64,000 nucleotides of DNA from assembly GCA_046328525.1 (NCBI GenBank), contig JAXLWK010000003.1, positions 186,001 to 250,000 of the forward strand, in the 5' to 3' direction. Below, piece by piece: positions 49,541 through 57,166 of this stretch. A model generated the notes under the pieces. It did not search any database and had not been told where the DNA came from. It was given only the letters and a program-made list of their open reading frames with translations. This DNA comes from JBDHWG01 sp046328525 (GTDB taxonomy: Bacteria > Chloroflexota > Anaerolineae > Epilineales > JAHCIE01). The position numbers were made by a program, and so were the translations under genes. Every line of letters begins with the position of its first letter. Position 1 is the stretch's first letter.

Positions 49541-50362
49541 ATGTCACAACGAGTTGCGTTGCTTATCGCCGTCGGGCTGACGGCGTTCGTACTGGTCATT
49601 GCCGGCGGAGTCGCCGTCCGCTGGCAGGCGCGCGCCGCCGCCGCGTCCGCCGAGGCCGCCGCCCTGCCGCCCGCCGAGGCCACCGTCTCGCCAGTGAAGG
49701 CCGTAATCGCCCAGCGCGAGGCCGTCTACCAGGCGTCGCTCCAGCAGGCGAACCAGCATCTCCAACAGGCGAACGAGCAGAATCAGCAGGCCTACGAACG
49801 CCAGCAGAGCCTGGCGTCACAGGTCGAGCAGGCGCAGCAGCAGCAGCGCGATCTGACAGATCGCCTGCAAGCGGCGTATGACCAGCAACGCGCCCTTCAG
49901 GCGCAACTAGACGCCGCGCGGCAGCAGGCCGCCGACGCTGACTCCGCAGCGCGAGCGGCCGCGGCGCAGGTGCAGGCGGCCCAGGCGGCCCAGGCTGCGG
50001 CAGCGCGAGCAGCCGCGGCGCAGGTGGCTCAACCGCCCCCGCCCCCACCCTCGCCGGCGCCGGCCCACAAGGTCACGCCGACGATGGCGGCGGCGATTGC
50101 GGGGAGCGCCGCGCCCGGCGCTACGCCGGCCGGTGATCCGGACCTCGTCTCGTTCCAGGGCGCGCCGGCGTATGAAGTCCCGTTCGACCGCGGTCTTGTC
50201 TACGTTCACGCCGACACGGGGCAGGTGCTGTACAACGGGGCGGCGGCCGTGGTTGTCGCTTCAGCGCCGCCGCCAGCGCCCCAGGCGTCCGCTCCCAGCA
50301 AGGCTAGCTCTGGGAAGCACGACGATGGCGGCAAGAAGCACGAGTCCGAGCACGACGACTAA
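49541..50362 (+). CDS. membrane-anchored coiled-coil protein with PepSY-like C-terminal domain
   Basis: 273 residues. An N-terminal membrane anchor (about 8-26) is followed by a Gln/Ala-rich coiled coil (about 55-150: repeated QQANQ, QAQQQQRDL), an Ala- then Pro-rich spacer, and a small domain (about 205-245) reading LVSFQGAPAYEVPFDRGLVYVHADTGQVLYNG. That resembles PepSY, which typically has a YEV-strand and a V-DA-TG-VL end. The C-terminus is charged (Lys/Asp/His). It is the first of five plus-strand genes ending in a two-component system. ATG at 49541 follows GGGAGGG. Confidence 0.75.
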   Translation: MSQRVALLIAVGLTAFVLVIAGGVAVRWQARAAAASAEAAALPPAEATVSPVKAVIAQREAVYQASLQQANQHLQQANEQNQQAYERQQSLASQVEQAQQQQRDLTDRLQAAYDQQRALQAQLDAARQQAADADSAARAAAAQVQAAQAAQAAAARAAAAQVAQPPPPPPSPAPAHKVTPTMAAAIAGSAAPGATPAGDPDLVSFQGAPAYEVPFDRGLVYVHADTGQVLYNGAAAVVVASAPPPAPQASAPSKASSGKHDDGGKKHESEHDD

Positions 50363-50374
50363 AGGAGCGCACGC

Positions 50375-50971
50375 ATGCCAGCCAAGCCAGTCGGCAAGAG
50401 CCGACGATCCGTAGCGACCGGAGCGAAGCTCCTGATTGCCGCCGCCGCGCTCGGCGGAACCCTGGGCGCCTGGGCCACCCTGAGCATCGCCCAGGATGGG
50501 GCCGCCGGCGCGGACACGACCACCGCCATTGTCGCCGCTGCGCCGCCCGACCCGTGGGCCGACTTTGCCGCCGGTCTGCCGCCGGTGCCGACGCTGACCG
50601 CCTTGCAGCGCCGCCCGCTCGTGTTCGCCACCGTCACGCCGCTTCAGATGCCTGAAGCGCCGCAACTCAACACGATGCCGGCCGAGAAGCCGAAAGCTGC
50701 TGCTGCGCCCGTCCGTCCGGCCGCGCCAGCGCCGGCTGCCCCTCGCCCCGCGCAGCAGCCCGCCGCGCCCCTCCCGCCGCCCCCGCCAGAGCCGACGCTG
50801 CGCGCTGTGGACGCGCCGCCGCCGCCCCCCCCGCCGCCTGTCGTCGTGGACGTTGCGGCGGCTCAGGCGCAGGCCGCGAGCAACCCGTCCGCCAAGAAAT
50901 CGGCGGGTGTGGCGGCCCCGGCGCCCGCGCCTGCGCCCAAGCCCGTCACCAAGACGAAGTCGTCCCGCTGA
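50375..50971 (+). CDS. proline-rich membrane-anchored protein, unknown
   Basis: 198 residues: basic start, one membrane segment (about 17-39), a short conserved-looking stretch (PDPWADFAAGLPPVPTL), then a long Pro/Ala-rich region including PPPPPPP runs and a basic end (KPVTKTKSSR). No domain recognised. Twelve bases after the coiled-coil/PepSY-like gene. The outer part is probably extended and disordered, perhaps a spacer reaching through the cell wall. Confidence 0.65.
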   Translation: MPAKPVGKSRRSVATGAKLLIAAAALGGTLGAWATLSIAQDGAAGADTTTAIVAAAPPDPWADFAAGLPPVPTLTALQRRPLVFATVTPLQMPEAPQLNTMPAEKPKAAAAPVRPAAPAPAAPRPAQQPAAPLPPPPPEPTLRAVDAPPPPPPPPVVVDVAAAQAQAASNPSAKKSAGVAAPAPAPAPKPVTKTKSSR

Positions 50972-50978
50972 TGCGCCT

Positions 50979-51034
50979 GTAGCGCCGACTTCAGTCGGCC
51001 TCGCTCTCGAAGAGCCGACGGAAGTCGGCGCTAC
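50979..51034. repeat. GTAGCGCCGACTTC palindromic repeat
   Basis: Inverted arms GTAGCGCCGACTTCAGTCGGC and GCCGACGGAAGTCGGCGCTAC. It fills the junction between the Pro-rich protein and the ferric-reductase-like gene. Family copies at 14228-14283 and 56781-56836. Confidence 0.8.
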
Positions 51035-51059
51035 AATGAACCTGGTATTGGAGACATGG

Positions 51060-51800
51060 ATGGCTGTAATTACGCCCAACAATAACCTGCCTTCCGGGAA
51101 GGCTGTGGCGTGGGGAATGGTGGCCCTGATAGGGATCGTTCTCGGCGCGGCGGCGGCCGTCGTCGTGCTGCCGATCTGGGCGCCGGCCCTCGCCGAGACG
51201 CTCGTAGGGGTTGCGCCGAAGGGCTACTGGTATCTCTCGCGCGGCGCCGCGCTCGTCGCGTACACGCTGCTGTGGCTGTCGCTGGCCCTCGGCCTCTCCA
51301 TGACCAGCAAGGTGTCACGGGCCTGGCCCGGCGGGCCGACGGTGTTCGAGCTGCACCAGTTCACGAGCCTCTGGGCGCTGGCCTACGCCGTGTTTCACGC
51401 GGTCATCCTGCTCGGGGACCGCTACATGGCGTACACGCCGCTCCAGCTTGCCTTGCCCTTTGGCAGCGTCAATTACGAGACGTTCGCCGTCGGCCTGGGG
51501 CAACTGGCGCTCTACATCATGCTGCCGGTGACCTTCACCTTCTACGTGCGGCAGCGCATCGGACAGCGCGCCTGGCGGCTGGTGCACTACGCGAGTTTTG
51601 CGGTATACTTGCTGGCGACGGCGCATGGCTTGCAGGCGGGAACCGACTCGCGGGCGACGCCCGTGGTCGCCCTGTACGCGCTGAGCGCCGCCACAATCTT
51701 TTTCCTGACGACGTACCGCGTACTCATGATCTTCGCGGCCCGAAACACGCGGCCGCCCAGGCGCGATGGACACATCTCAGACGACGCTGCTTCTGGTTGA
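51060..51800 (+). CDS. ferric reductase-like transmembrane haem protein
   Basis: 246 residues, about six membrane segments. FELHQFTSLWALAYAVFHAVILL and WRLVHYASFAVYLLATAHGLQAG provide two pairs of membrane histidines spaced about 13 residues apart, the bis-haem b arrangement of the ferric reductase/MsrQ (YedZ) superfamily. There is no FAD/NAD domain, so electrons must come from another protein. ATG at 51060 follows GGAG; an ATG at 51036 abuts the palindromic repeat. It overlaps the response regulator gene by 35 bases. Confidence 0.85.
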   Translation: MAVITPNNNLPSGKAVAWGMVALIGIVLGAAAAVVVLPIWAPALAETLVGVAPKGYWYLSRGAALVAYTLLWLSLALGLSMTSKVSRAWPGGPTVFELHQFTSLWALAYAVFHAVILLGDRYMAYTPLQLALPFGSVNYETFAVGLGQLALYIMLPVTFTFYVRQRIGQRAWRLVHYASFAVYLLATAHGLQAGTDSRATPVVALYALSAATIFFLTTYRVLMIFAARNTRPPRRDGHISDDAASG

Positions 51801-52488
51801 GGACGACGACAGCATAGCCGAGCCGCTCATCTTCGGCCTGCGCGCCGAGGGCTACGCAGTGCTGCACGCGGCGGACGGGGCGTCGGCGCTGGAATTTGCC
51901 CAGCGCGGCCGCCCCGCCGTCGTGCTTCTCGACGTCATGCTGCCGGACATGGATGGTTTCACAGTGTGCCGTCGGCTGCGGCGCGAGTCGGCCGTCCCGA
52001 TTATCATGCTCACGGCGCGCGGGCAGGAGATGGACCGCGTCATGGGGCTGGAGCTGGGGGCCGACGACTATATCGTCAAGCCCTTCAGCTTTCGCGAGCT
52101 GCTGGCGCGCGTGCGGGCGCTGCTGCGGCGGCGGGCGATGGACCGCGAGGAGACGACACTCCCGGCGGATCGCATCACCGTCGGCGAGCTTGTCCTGGAC
52201 CGGACGGCCCGCCGCGTCTGGCGGAGCGGCCAGAGCGTGGAGTTGAGCCAGCGCGAGTTCGACCTCCTGGCGACGCTGATGGAGCGGCCGGGCCATGCCC
52301 TGGCGCGGCAGGACCTACTGGACCGCGTGTGGGGTGAGCAGTGGATCGGCGACCCGCGCACACTGGACGTCCACATTCGCTGGCTGCGCGAAAAGCTGGA
52401 AACGGACCCCTCGGCCCCGCGCCTGATTCTCACGGTGCGCGGGCACGGCTACCGGCTGGCCGACCTGGCCAGCGACGGCCATGCGTAG
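51766..52488 (+). CDS. OmpR-family response regulator
   Basis: 240 residues. Receiver domain with VEDDD, phospho-acceptor in VVLLDVMLPDMDGF, TAR switch and VKPF; then a winged-helix DNA-binding domain (SQREFDLLATLMERPGHALARQ; TLDVHIRWLREKLE; ILTVRGHGYRL). The start overlaps the ferric-reductase-like gene and its end overlaps the kinase by 8 bases. It probably controls the upstream redox genes, by analogy to other such clusters. Confidence 0.95.
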   Translation: MDTSQTTLLLVEDDDSIAEPLIFGLRAEGYAVLHAADGASALEFAQRGRPAVVLLDVMLPDMDGFTVCRRLRRESAVPIIMLTARGQEMDRVMGLELGADDYIVKPFSFRELLARVRALLRRRAMDREETTLPADRITVGELVLDRTARRVWRSGQSVELSQREFDLLATLMERPGHALARQDLLDRVWGEQWIGDPRTLDVHIRWLREKLETDPSAPRLILTVRGHGYRLADLASDGHA

Positions 52489-53914
52489 ACTCCTCCGAAG
52501 CCTGCAAGGCCGGCTCATCCTGACCTACATGGTGCTAATGCTGCTTGCCATCGGCGGCCTGGTGCTGTGGCTGGGCTTGCGGCTGCAGAACGCGGCGCTG
52601 GAGGCGACGCGCCACGACCTCGAGATCCAGAGCTACGTCATGGCGAACGGCGTGCGGGATGCGCTGGAGGCGGTGAAGGGCGGCAAGCGCCTCGATCCGC
52701 GCGCCCTGGATGCCCTGCTGCGCCTATATAGTGAGGGCACCGGCGCCCGCGTGACCCTGGTGGGCGATGATCGGCGCGTCCTCTACAGCACCGACTCCCA
52801 GGTGCGCGTCCAGTCGGAGGACGACGACGCCGAGATCGAGGGGGCGAGCGCAGGGCACGACGCCTCGGAGATACGACGAGATGCGTGGAGCGACACCGAG
52901 CGCCTGTTCATCGCCGCCCCCGTGACGGAGGACAGTGGCAAGATGCTCGGCTACGTCCAGCTCTCCGTGCCGATGGCGCCGCTGTACGCCCAGATGCGCG
53001 GGACATGGCTGATGCTGGTCGCCGCCGGCGGCGTCCTGTTGCTCCTGACGGCGCTGGTCAGCGTCTGGATGGCGCGGCAGATCGCCCGGCCGATCCAGAG
53101 TCTCACGACCGCCACGGAGGACATCGCGGCGGGCCATCTCGACCGCTCGGTCACGCCGGGGGGGCCGGACGAGATCGAGCGCCTGGGGAAGGCGTTCAAC
53201 CAGATGGCCGACCAGGTGCGCGCGATGCTCGACCGGCAGCGCTCCTTCACCGCCCACGCCGCCCACGAGCTGCGCACCCCGCTGACGAGCCTGGCGCTGC
53301 GCCTGGAGATGCTCCAGACCTACGGCGACAAGGACCCGTCCATGACCCAGGGCTACCTGCCGCAGATGGAGCGGGATGTGCAGCATCTGCGCGACCTGGT
53401 AGACCACCTGCTGGCCCTCGCCGCCGTCGAGGAACACGATCAGCCGGCGCGGGAGCCGGTTGACCTGGCGCTCGTGCTGTATGAGGTGGCGGACAGCGTC
53501 GCGCCGCTGGCGCGTCAGGCGGGCTTGAGCCTGCGCGTGGACGTGCCCGCCCACCTGCCGCCGGTGCTGGCGCACACGGCGCAGATGCGCATTGTGGCGC
53601 GCAACCTGCTCGACAATGCCGTCAAGTACACGCCCCAGGGCGGCCAGGTTGCCCTGTCGGCGCGGGCCGAGAAGGACCAGGTGGTGGTCGCGGTCAGCGA
53701 CAGCGGGCCGGGCATTCCGCCGGACGCCTTGCCGCGCATCTTCGAGCGCTTCTACCGCGGCAACGGCAAAGCGGCGCGGCGGTCAGAGGGGACCGGGCTA
53801 GGGTTATCCCTTGTGGAAAGCATCGTCACGGCGCACGGCGGGCGCGTGAGCGTCTCGAGCGAGATGGGGAAAGGGAGCGTGTTTACGGTGTGGCTGCCGG
53901 TGGCGGGGAAGTGA
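52481..53914 (+). CDS. HAMP-domain sensor histidine kinase
   Basis: 477 residues: two membrane segments (about 14-34 and 175-197) enclosing an extracytoplasmic sensor of about 140 residues with a very acidic loop (SEDDDAEIEGASAG), then HAMP (RPIQSLTTATEDIAAGHLD), HisKA (FTAHAAHELRTPLTSLALRL) and HATPase_c (NLLDNAVKYTPQGG; VSDSGPGIPPDALPRIFERF; GTGLGLSLVESI). All boxes intact. The acidic sensor loop could bind cations, a guess only. The stop codon lies inside the first unit of an octamer tandem repeat. Confidence 0.94.
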   Translation: MRRLLRSLQGRLILTYMVLMLLAIGGLVLWLGLRLQNAALEATRHDLEIQSYVMANGVRDALEAVKGGKRLDPRALDALLRLYSEGTGARVTLVGDDRRVLYSTDSQVRVQSEDDDAEIEGASAGHDASEIRRDAWSDTERLFIAAPVTEDSGKMLGYVQLSVPMAPLYAQMRGTWLMLVAAGGVLLLLTALVSVWMARQIARPIQSLTTATEDIAAGHLDRSVTPGGPDEIERLGKAFNQMADQVRAMLDRQRSFTAHAAHELRTPLTSLALRLEMLQTYGDKDPSMTQGYLPQMERDVQHLRDLVDHLLALAAVEEHDQPAREPVDLALVLYEVADSVAPLARQAGLSLRVDVPAHLPPVLAHTAQMRIVARNLLDNAVKYTPQGGQVALSARAEKDQVVVAVSDSGPGIPPDALPRIFERFYRGNGKAARRSEGTGLGLSLVESIVTAHGGRVSVSSEMGKGSVFTVWLPVAGK

Positions 53915-53966
53915 CGGGGTGACGGGGTGACGGGGTGACGGAGTGACGGGTGGCGGGGTGACGACG
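53911..53966. repeat. GTGACGGG octamer tandem repeat
   Basis: Five near-perfect units of GTGACGGG followed by degenerate TGGCGGGG units, beginning at the stop codon of the kinase gene. Similar sequence occurs at about 6805-6823 and, inverted, at about 7165-7192. Confidence 0.75.
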
Positions 53967-53998
53967 CGATTTCACATCGCCACCCCGCCACGTCTGCT

Positions 53999-55189
53999 CT
54001 AGTATCGCGGCATGTCTGGGTCAACCTCGTCGGCCCAGGCGAGGATGCCGCCGGTCATGTTCTTCAGCCGGCTGAACCCGGCGTCGCGCAGCAGGTTGAG
54101 CGCCTTCATGCTGCGCACCCCGCTGCGGCATTGGAGCACAATGTCGTTGCGCGAGTCTAGCTCGTGCATGCGGGCGGGCAGGTCGCCCAGCGGGATGAGG
54201 TGCGCCCCCTCGATGTGGCCGATCTCCCACTCGTGCGGGTCGCGGACGTCCACAAGGACGAAGTTGGGGTCATGGCTTTCGAGCTTGGTCTCGACCTCGC
54301 GCGGCGAAATCTGCCACCGCAGGTCCGTCTGGTCCGCTTCCGGCGCCTCGCCGCCGATCGGCACACCGCAGAACTCCTCGTAGTCTATCAACTCGTGAAT
54401 CGTCGGGTGCTCGCCGCAGATGGGGCAGCTCGGGTTCTTGCGTAGCCGCACCGTGCGCGCGTTCATGCTCAGGGCGTCGAACAGGAGCAGCCGCCCAATC
54501 AGCGGCTCGCCGATGCCCAGGATGAGTTTGATGACCTCGGTGGCCTGGATGGTGCCGAGGAGGCCGGGCAGAATGCCCAGCACGCCGCCCTCGGCGCAGG
54601 ACGGCACCTCGCCCGGCGGCGGGGGGTCGGGGTAGAGGCAGCGGTAGCATGGGCCTTCTTTGGCGTAGAACACCGACGCCTGGCCCTCGAAGCGGAAGAT
54701 GCTGGCGTGAACGTTGGGGATGCCGAGCAGGACACACACGTCGTTGGTGAGGTAGCGCGTCGGGAAGTTGTCGGTTCCGTCGGCGACGATGTCATACTCG
54801 CGGGCAATGGACATCGCGTTCTCCGCCGTGAACAGCGTCTCGTGGGCGACGATCTCGATGTTCGGGTTGATGGCGCGCAGCTTGGTGACCGCCGACTCAA
54901 TCTTGGGCCGCCCGACGTCGGGCGTGTGGTGCAGGATCTGGCGTTGCAGGTTGCTGTAATCCACCACGTCGAAATCAACGATGCCGAGCTTGCCGACCCC
55001 GGCCGCCGCGAGATACATGGCGAGGGGCGAGCCGAGACCGCCGGTGCCAACGCAGAGAACGCTGGCGGCCTTGAGCTTCTTCTGCCCGCCCAGGGCGACC
55101 TCCGGCATGATGAGATGGCGCGAGTAGCGCTTGATTTCCTCGTTCGAGAGGCTGACGCCTTGTGCCAGTTCGGCGAACGGTAGGGCCAT
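53999..55189 (-). CDS. moeZ: MoeZ/MoeB-type sulfur-carrier adenylyltransferase with rhodanese domain
   Basis: 396 residues. The N-terminal ThiF/E1-like domain has VGTGGLGSPLAMYLAAAGVG and DVVDYSNLQRQILH (ATP-binding), a catalytic Cys region, and a zinc-type CPICGEHP. The C-terminal rhodanese domain has the active site VLQCRSGVRSMKAL. Proteins of this layout (mycobacterial MoeZ) adenylate and thiocarboxylate the C-terminus of small ubiquitin-like carriers such as CysO and MoaD. It lies 23 bases after the cysM-like gene, which fits service to the CysO-like carrier in the same cluster. ATG at 55189. Confidence 0.92.
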   Translation of the reverse strand: MALPFAELAQGVSLSNEEIKRYSRHLIMPEVALGGQKKLKAASVLCVGTGGLGSPLAMYLAAAGVGKLGIVDFDVVDYSNLQRQILHHTPDVGRPKIESAVTKLRAINPNIEIVAHETLFTAENAMSIAREYDIVADGTDNFPTRYLTNDVCVLLGIPNVHASIFRFEGQASVFYAKEGPCYRCLYPDPPPPGEVPSCAEGGVLGILPGLLGTIQATEVIKLILGIGEPLIGRLLLFDALSMNARTVRLRKNPSCPICGEHPTIHELIDYEEFCGVPIGGEAPEADQTDLRWQISPREVETKLESHDPNFVLVDVRDPHEWEIGHIEGAHLIPLGDLPARMHELDSRNDIVLQCRSGVRSMKALNLLRDAGFSRLKNMTGGILAWADEVDPDMPRY

Positions 55190-55212
55190 GACGCATTTCC
55201 TTCTTGGTAGGG

Positions 55213-56151
55213 TTATTTCCACAGTCCGAGGCTGAGATACTTGGAGCCGCCGTCCGGCAGCAGGGTGACGACGACGCCCGCCGTCAGCTCGCGGGCCACC
55301 TGCAAGGCGGCGTGGGTGGCGGCGCCGGCCGAGAAGCCGACGAACAGGCCCTCCTCCCGCGCCAGCCGCCGCGTCATCGCCCACGCCTCATTCGCCGTGA
55401 CCGGAAACTCGCGCTCCACGATGACCGGGTCATAGATGCGCGGCACAATGGCCGTCGGCAGGTACTTCAGCCCTTCGATGACTTCTAGCTCGTCGGCGGG
55501 GCCGACGCCCACAATCTGCACTCCCGGCTTGTCGTGCTTCAGCCGGCGGGCGACGCCCATGACCGTGCCTGTCGTGCCGAGGCCAGCGACGAAGTGGGTC
55601 ACGCGCCCCGCCGTCTGCGCCAGAATCTCCGGCCCTGTCGTTTCGTAGTGGGCGATCCAGTTGGCGGGGTTGCTGTATTGGTCCGGGTAGTAGTAGCGGT
55701 CGGGGTCTTCGGCGACGATCTGGCGGACGAGGCGGATGGCGCCGTCGGAGCCTTCCAGCGGGTCCGACTCGATGAGCGTCGCGCCGTAGGCGTGGACGAT
55801 GGCTTTGCGCTCGGCGCTGACGTTCGCGGGCATGACCAGGGTGACGTTGTAGCCTTTCGCCGCGCCGATCATGGCGTAGGCGACGCCCGTGTTGCCGGAG
55901 GTGGAGTCGATGATCGTCTTGCCGGGGACGAGCAGCCCCTGCTCCTCGGCGTGCTCGATCATGCGCAGCGCCGGGCGGTCCTTGACCGACCCGCCGGGGT
56001 TGAACCACTCCGCCTTGGCCCACAGTTCGACGGCGGCGGGCAAGTCGGCAGCGACGGCGCGCAGCCGTAGCAGCGGCGTATTGCCGATGGTGTCCAGGAT
56101 ACTCGTGTGCGACGGCCTCAGCGCCTGCGTTTCAATCTTCAGATCCAGCAT
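55213..56151 (-). CDS. cysM: CysM-type cysteine synthase (PLP)
   Basis: 312 residues, fold-type II PLP enzyme. The cofactor lysine is in NPGGSVKDRPALRMIEHAEE; the substrate loop is STSGNTGVAYAM, and the phosphate cup AGLGTTGTVMG. From memory, the sequence follows Mycobacterium tuberculosis CysM closely through WAK-E--NP-GS-KDRPA-RMIE, HY-TTGPE-LA, THFVAGLGTTGT and the C-terminal GSKYLSLG. That enzyme uses O-phosphoserine and CysO-thiocarboxylate instead of sulfide. The neighbours (CysO-like carrier, MoeZ) support the same chemistry. ATG at 56151 has GGGAG upstream. Confidence 0.88.
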   Translation of the reverse strand: MLDLKIETQALRPSHTSILDTIGNTPLLRLRAVAADLPAAVELWAKAEWFNPGGSVKDRPALRMIEHAEEQGLLVPGKTIIDSTSGNTGVAYAMIGAAKGYNVTLVMPANVSAERKAIVHAYGATLIESDPLEGSDGAIRLVRQIVAEDPDRYYYPDQYSNPANWIAHYETTGPEILAQTAGRVTHFVAGLGTTGTVMGVARRLKHDKPGVQIVGVGPADELEVIEGLKYLPTAIVPRIYDPVIVEREFPVTANEAWAMTRRLAREEGLFVGFSAGAATHAALQVARELTAGVVVTLLPDGGSKYLSLGLWK

Positions 56152-56196
56152 CACCGTCTCCCGTAGGCCACGGCTCACGGCGCTGACGCGGTCAGC

Positions 56197-56523
56197 TCAC
56201 ATGAGGCCGAGGCCCCAATCGTCCACTTCCATCATGTCCGGCGTCCACATCTCGTCGCCGAGCACCACGCGCGCGACGCCGTTGGTGGTCTCGATCGTCT
56301 TGAGGCGCACCTGGTCAATGAGCCAGCCCGCCGCCGGGCAAAAAGGCGTGGTCATGATCATCGTGACGACGGTTTCGTTGGGCAGGAACTCGACGTTGCG
56401 GATGAGGCCGAGGTCCACGATGCTCATGCCAATCTCAGGGTCAATCACATCCCGCAGCGCCTCGCGCAGCTCGCTCTCGCGGGCCAGCAGATCGGGGTTG
56501 ATAATCTCGTCGGCAGTCGCCAT
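56197..56523 (-). CDS. DUF59/MIP18-family iron-sulfur assembly-type protein
   Basis: 108 residues. The DUF59 core is clear: LREALRDVIDPEIGMSIVDLGLIRNVEF and TTPFCPAAGWLIDQVR with the conserved Cys. Homologues (SufT, PaaD-like) help to mature Fe-S proteins. ATG at 56523 has AGGAG nine bases upstream; the longer frame to 56589 is unlikely. It lies between the cysM-like gene and the rhodanese remnant; a role in sulfur transfer here is inference. Confidence 0.88.
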   Translation of the reverse strand: MATADEIINPDLLARESELREALRDVIDPEIGMSIVDLGLIRNVEFLPNETVVTMIMTTPFCPAAGWLIDQVRLKTIETTNGVARVVLGDEMWTPDMMEVDDWGLGLM

Positions 56524-56614
56524 ATCGCACGCTCCTTGTTCCGGGCTACCCTTGCGAAATCTTACATCCTTTAGAGTCTGCCCTTGCATGGACCTTACTT
56601 TAGCCCACGTAACG

Positions 56615-56755
56615 CTACTTCTCGATGGGCGCGCCGATAATGGAGCCCCACTCGGTCCACGAGCCGTCGTAGTTGCGCACGTTGGGGTAGCCCAGCAGGT
56701 ACTTCAGCACGTACCACCTTATACTCATCTCAAGATGAAATCCGCAGACGACGGT
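56615..56755 (-). pseudogene. 3' remnant of a rhodanese/thiosulfate sulfurtransferase gene
   Basis: The frame before the stop at 56615-56617 reads TVVCGFHLEMSIRWYVLKYL and then LGYPNVRNYDGSWTEWG, the C-terminal active-site Cys region and YDGSWTEWG motif of two-domain sulfurtransferases. Upstream the frame hits a stop (56756-56758), and the remaining 130 bases to the CysO-like gene hold a palindromic repeat (56781-56836) rather than coding sequence. About 45 codons of an expected 280 remain. Deletion associated with the repeat is likely. Confidence 0.75.
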
Positions 56756-56780
56756 CTATGACACCTGAGGTGTGCGTCTC

Positions 56781-56836
56781 GTAGTGACGACTTTGGTCGT
56801 TCTGCGAGCGCAAGAGCGACTGGAAGTCGCCACTAC
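56781..56836. repeat. GTAGTGACGACTTTGG palindromic repeat
   Basis: Arms GTAGTGACGACTTTGGTCG and CGACTGGAAGTCGCCACTAC, same family and length (56 bases) as 14228-14283 and 50979-51034. It adjoins the truncated sulfurtransferase. Confidence 0.8.
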
Positions 56837-56887
56837 ATGTCTCGCATCATAGGTATCACCGCCTGTCGTTTTCGGCTTGAGATCCGT

Positions 56888-57166
56888 TTAGCTGCGCCCG
56901 CCGGCCATCGCCGGCACAATCGAAATCTCGTCGCGCGCCTCGACCGGGGTCGCGTTGCCCTGGAGACCGCGCACGTCTTCCTCGTTGACGAACACCTGGA
57001 TGAAGCGCTTGATCTCACCGTTCTCGTCGTAGAGACGCTCTTTCAATCCAGGGTAGGATGTGTCCAGGTTGTGCAGCACGTCGCCGACGGTGGCCCCGTC
57101 AACCTGGACCTTGGATTGACCATTGGCATAGCGGCGGAGCGGGGTGGGTAGATAGACAGTCGCCAT
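56888..57166 (-). CDS. cysO: MoaD/ThiS/CysO-like ubiquitin-fold sulfur carrier
   Basis: 92 residues, beta-grasp fold: MATVYLPTPLRRYANGQSKV, DVLHNLDTSYPGLKERLYDE, VNEEDVRGLQGNATPV, and ISIVPAMAGG near the end. The usual carrier ends in GG; here two more residues follow (GG-Arg-Ser), so a protease must expose the diglycine before adenylation. The cluster with MoeZ and CysM points to a CysO role, with molybdopterin synthesis (MoaD) as the alternative. ATG at 57166 follows GGAGTG. A long leader with a terminator precedes it. Confidence 0.88.
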   Translation of the reverse strand: MATVYLPTPLRRYANGQSKVQVDGATVGDVLHNLDTSYPGLKERLYDENGEIKRFIQVFVNEEDVRGLQGNATPVEARDEISIVPAMAGGRS

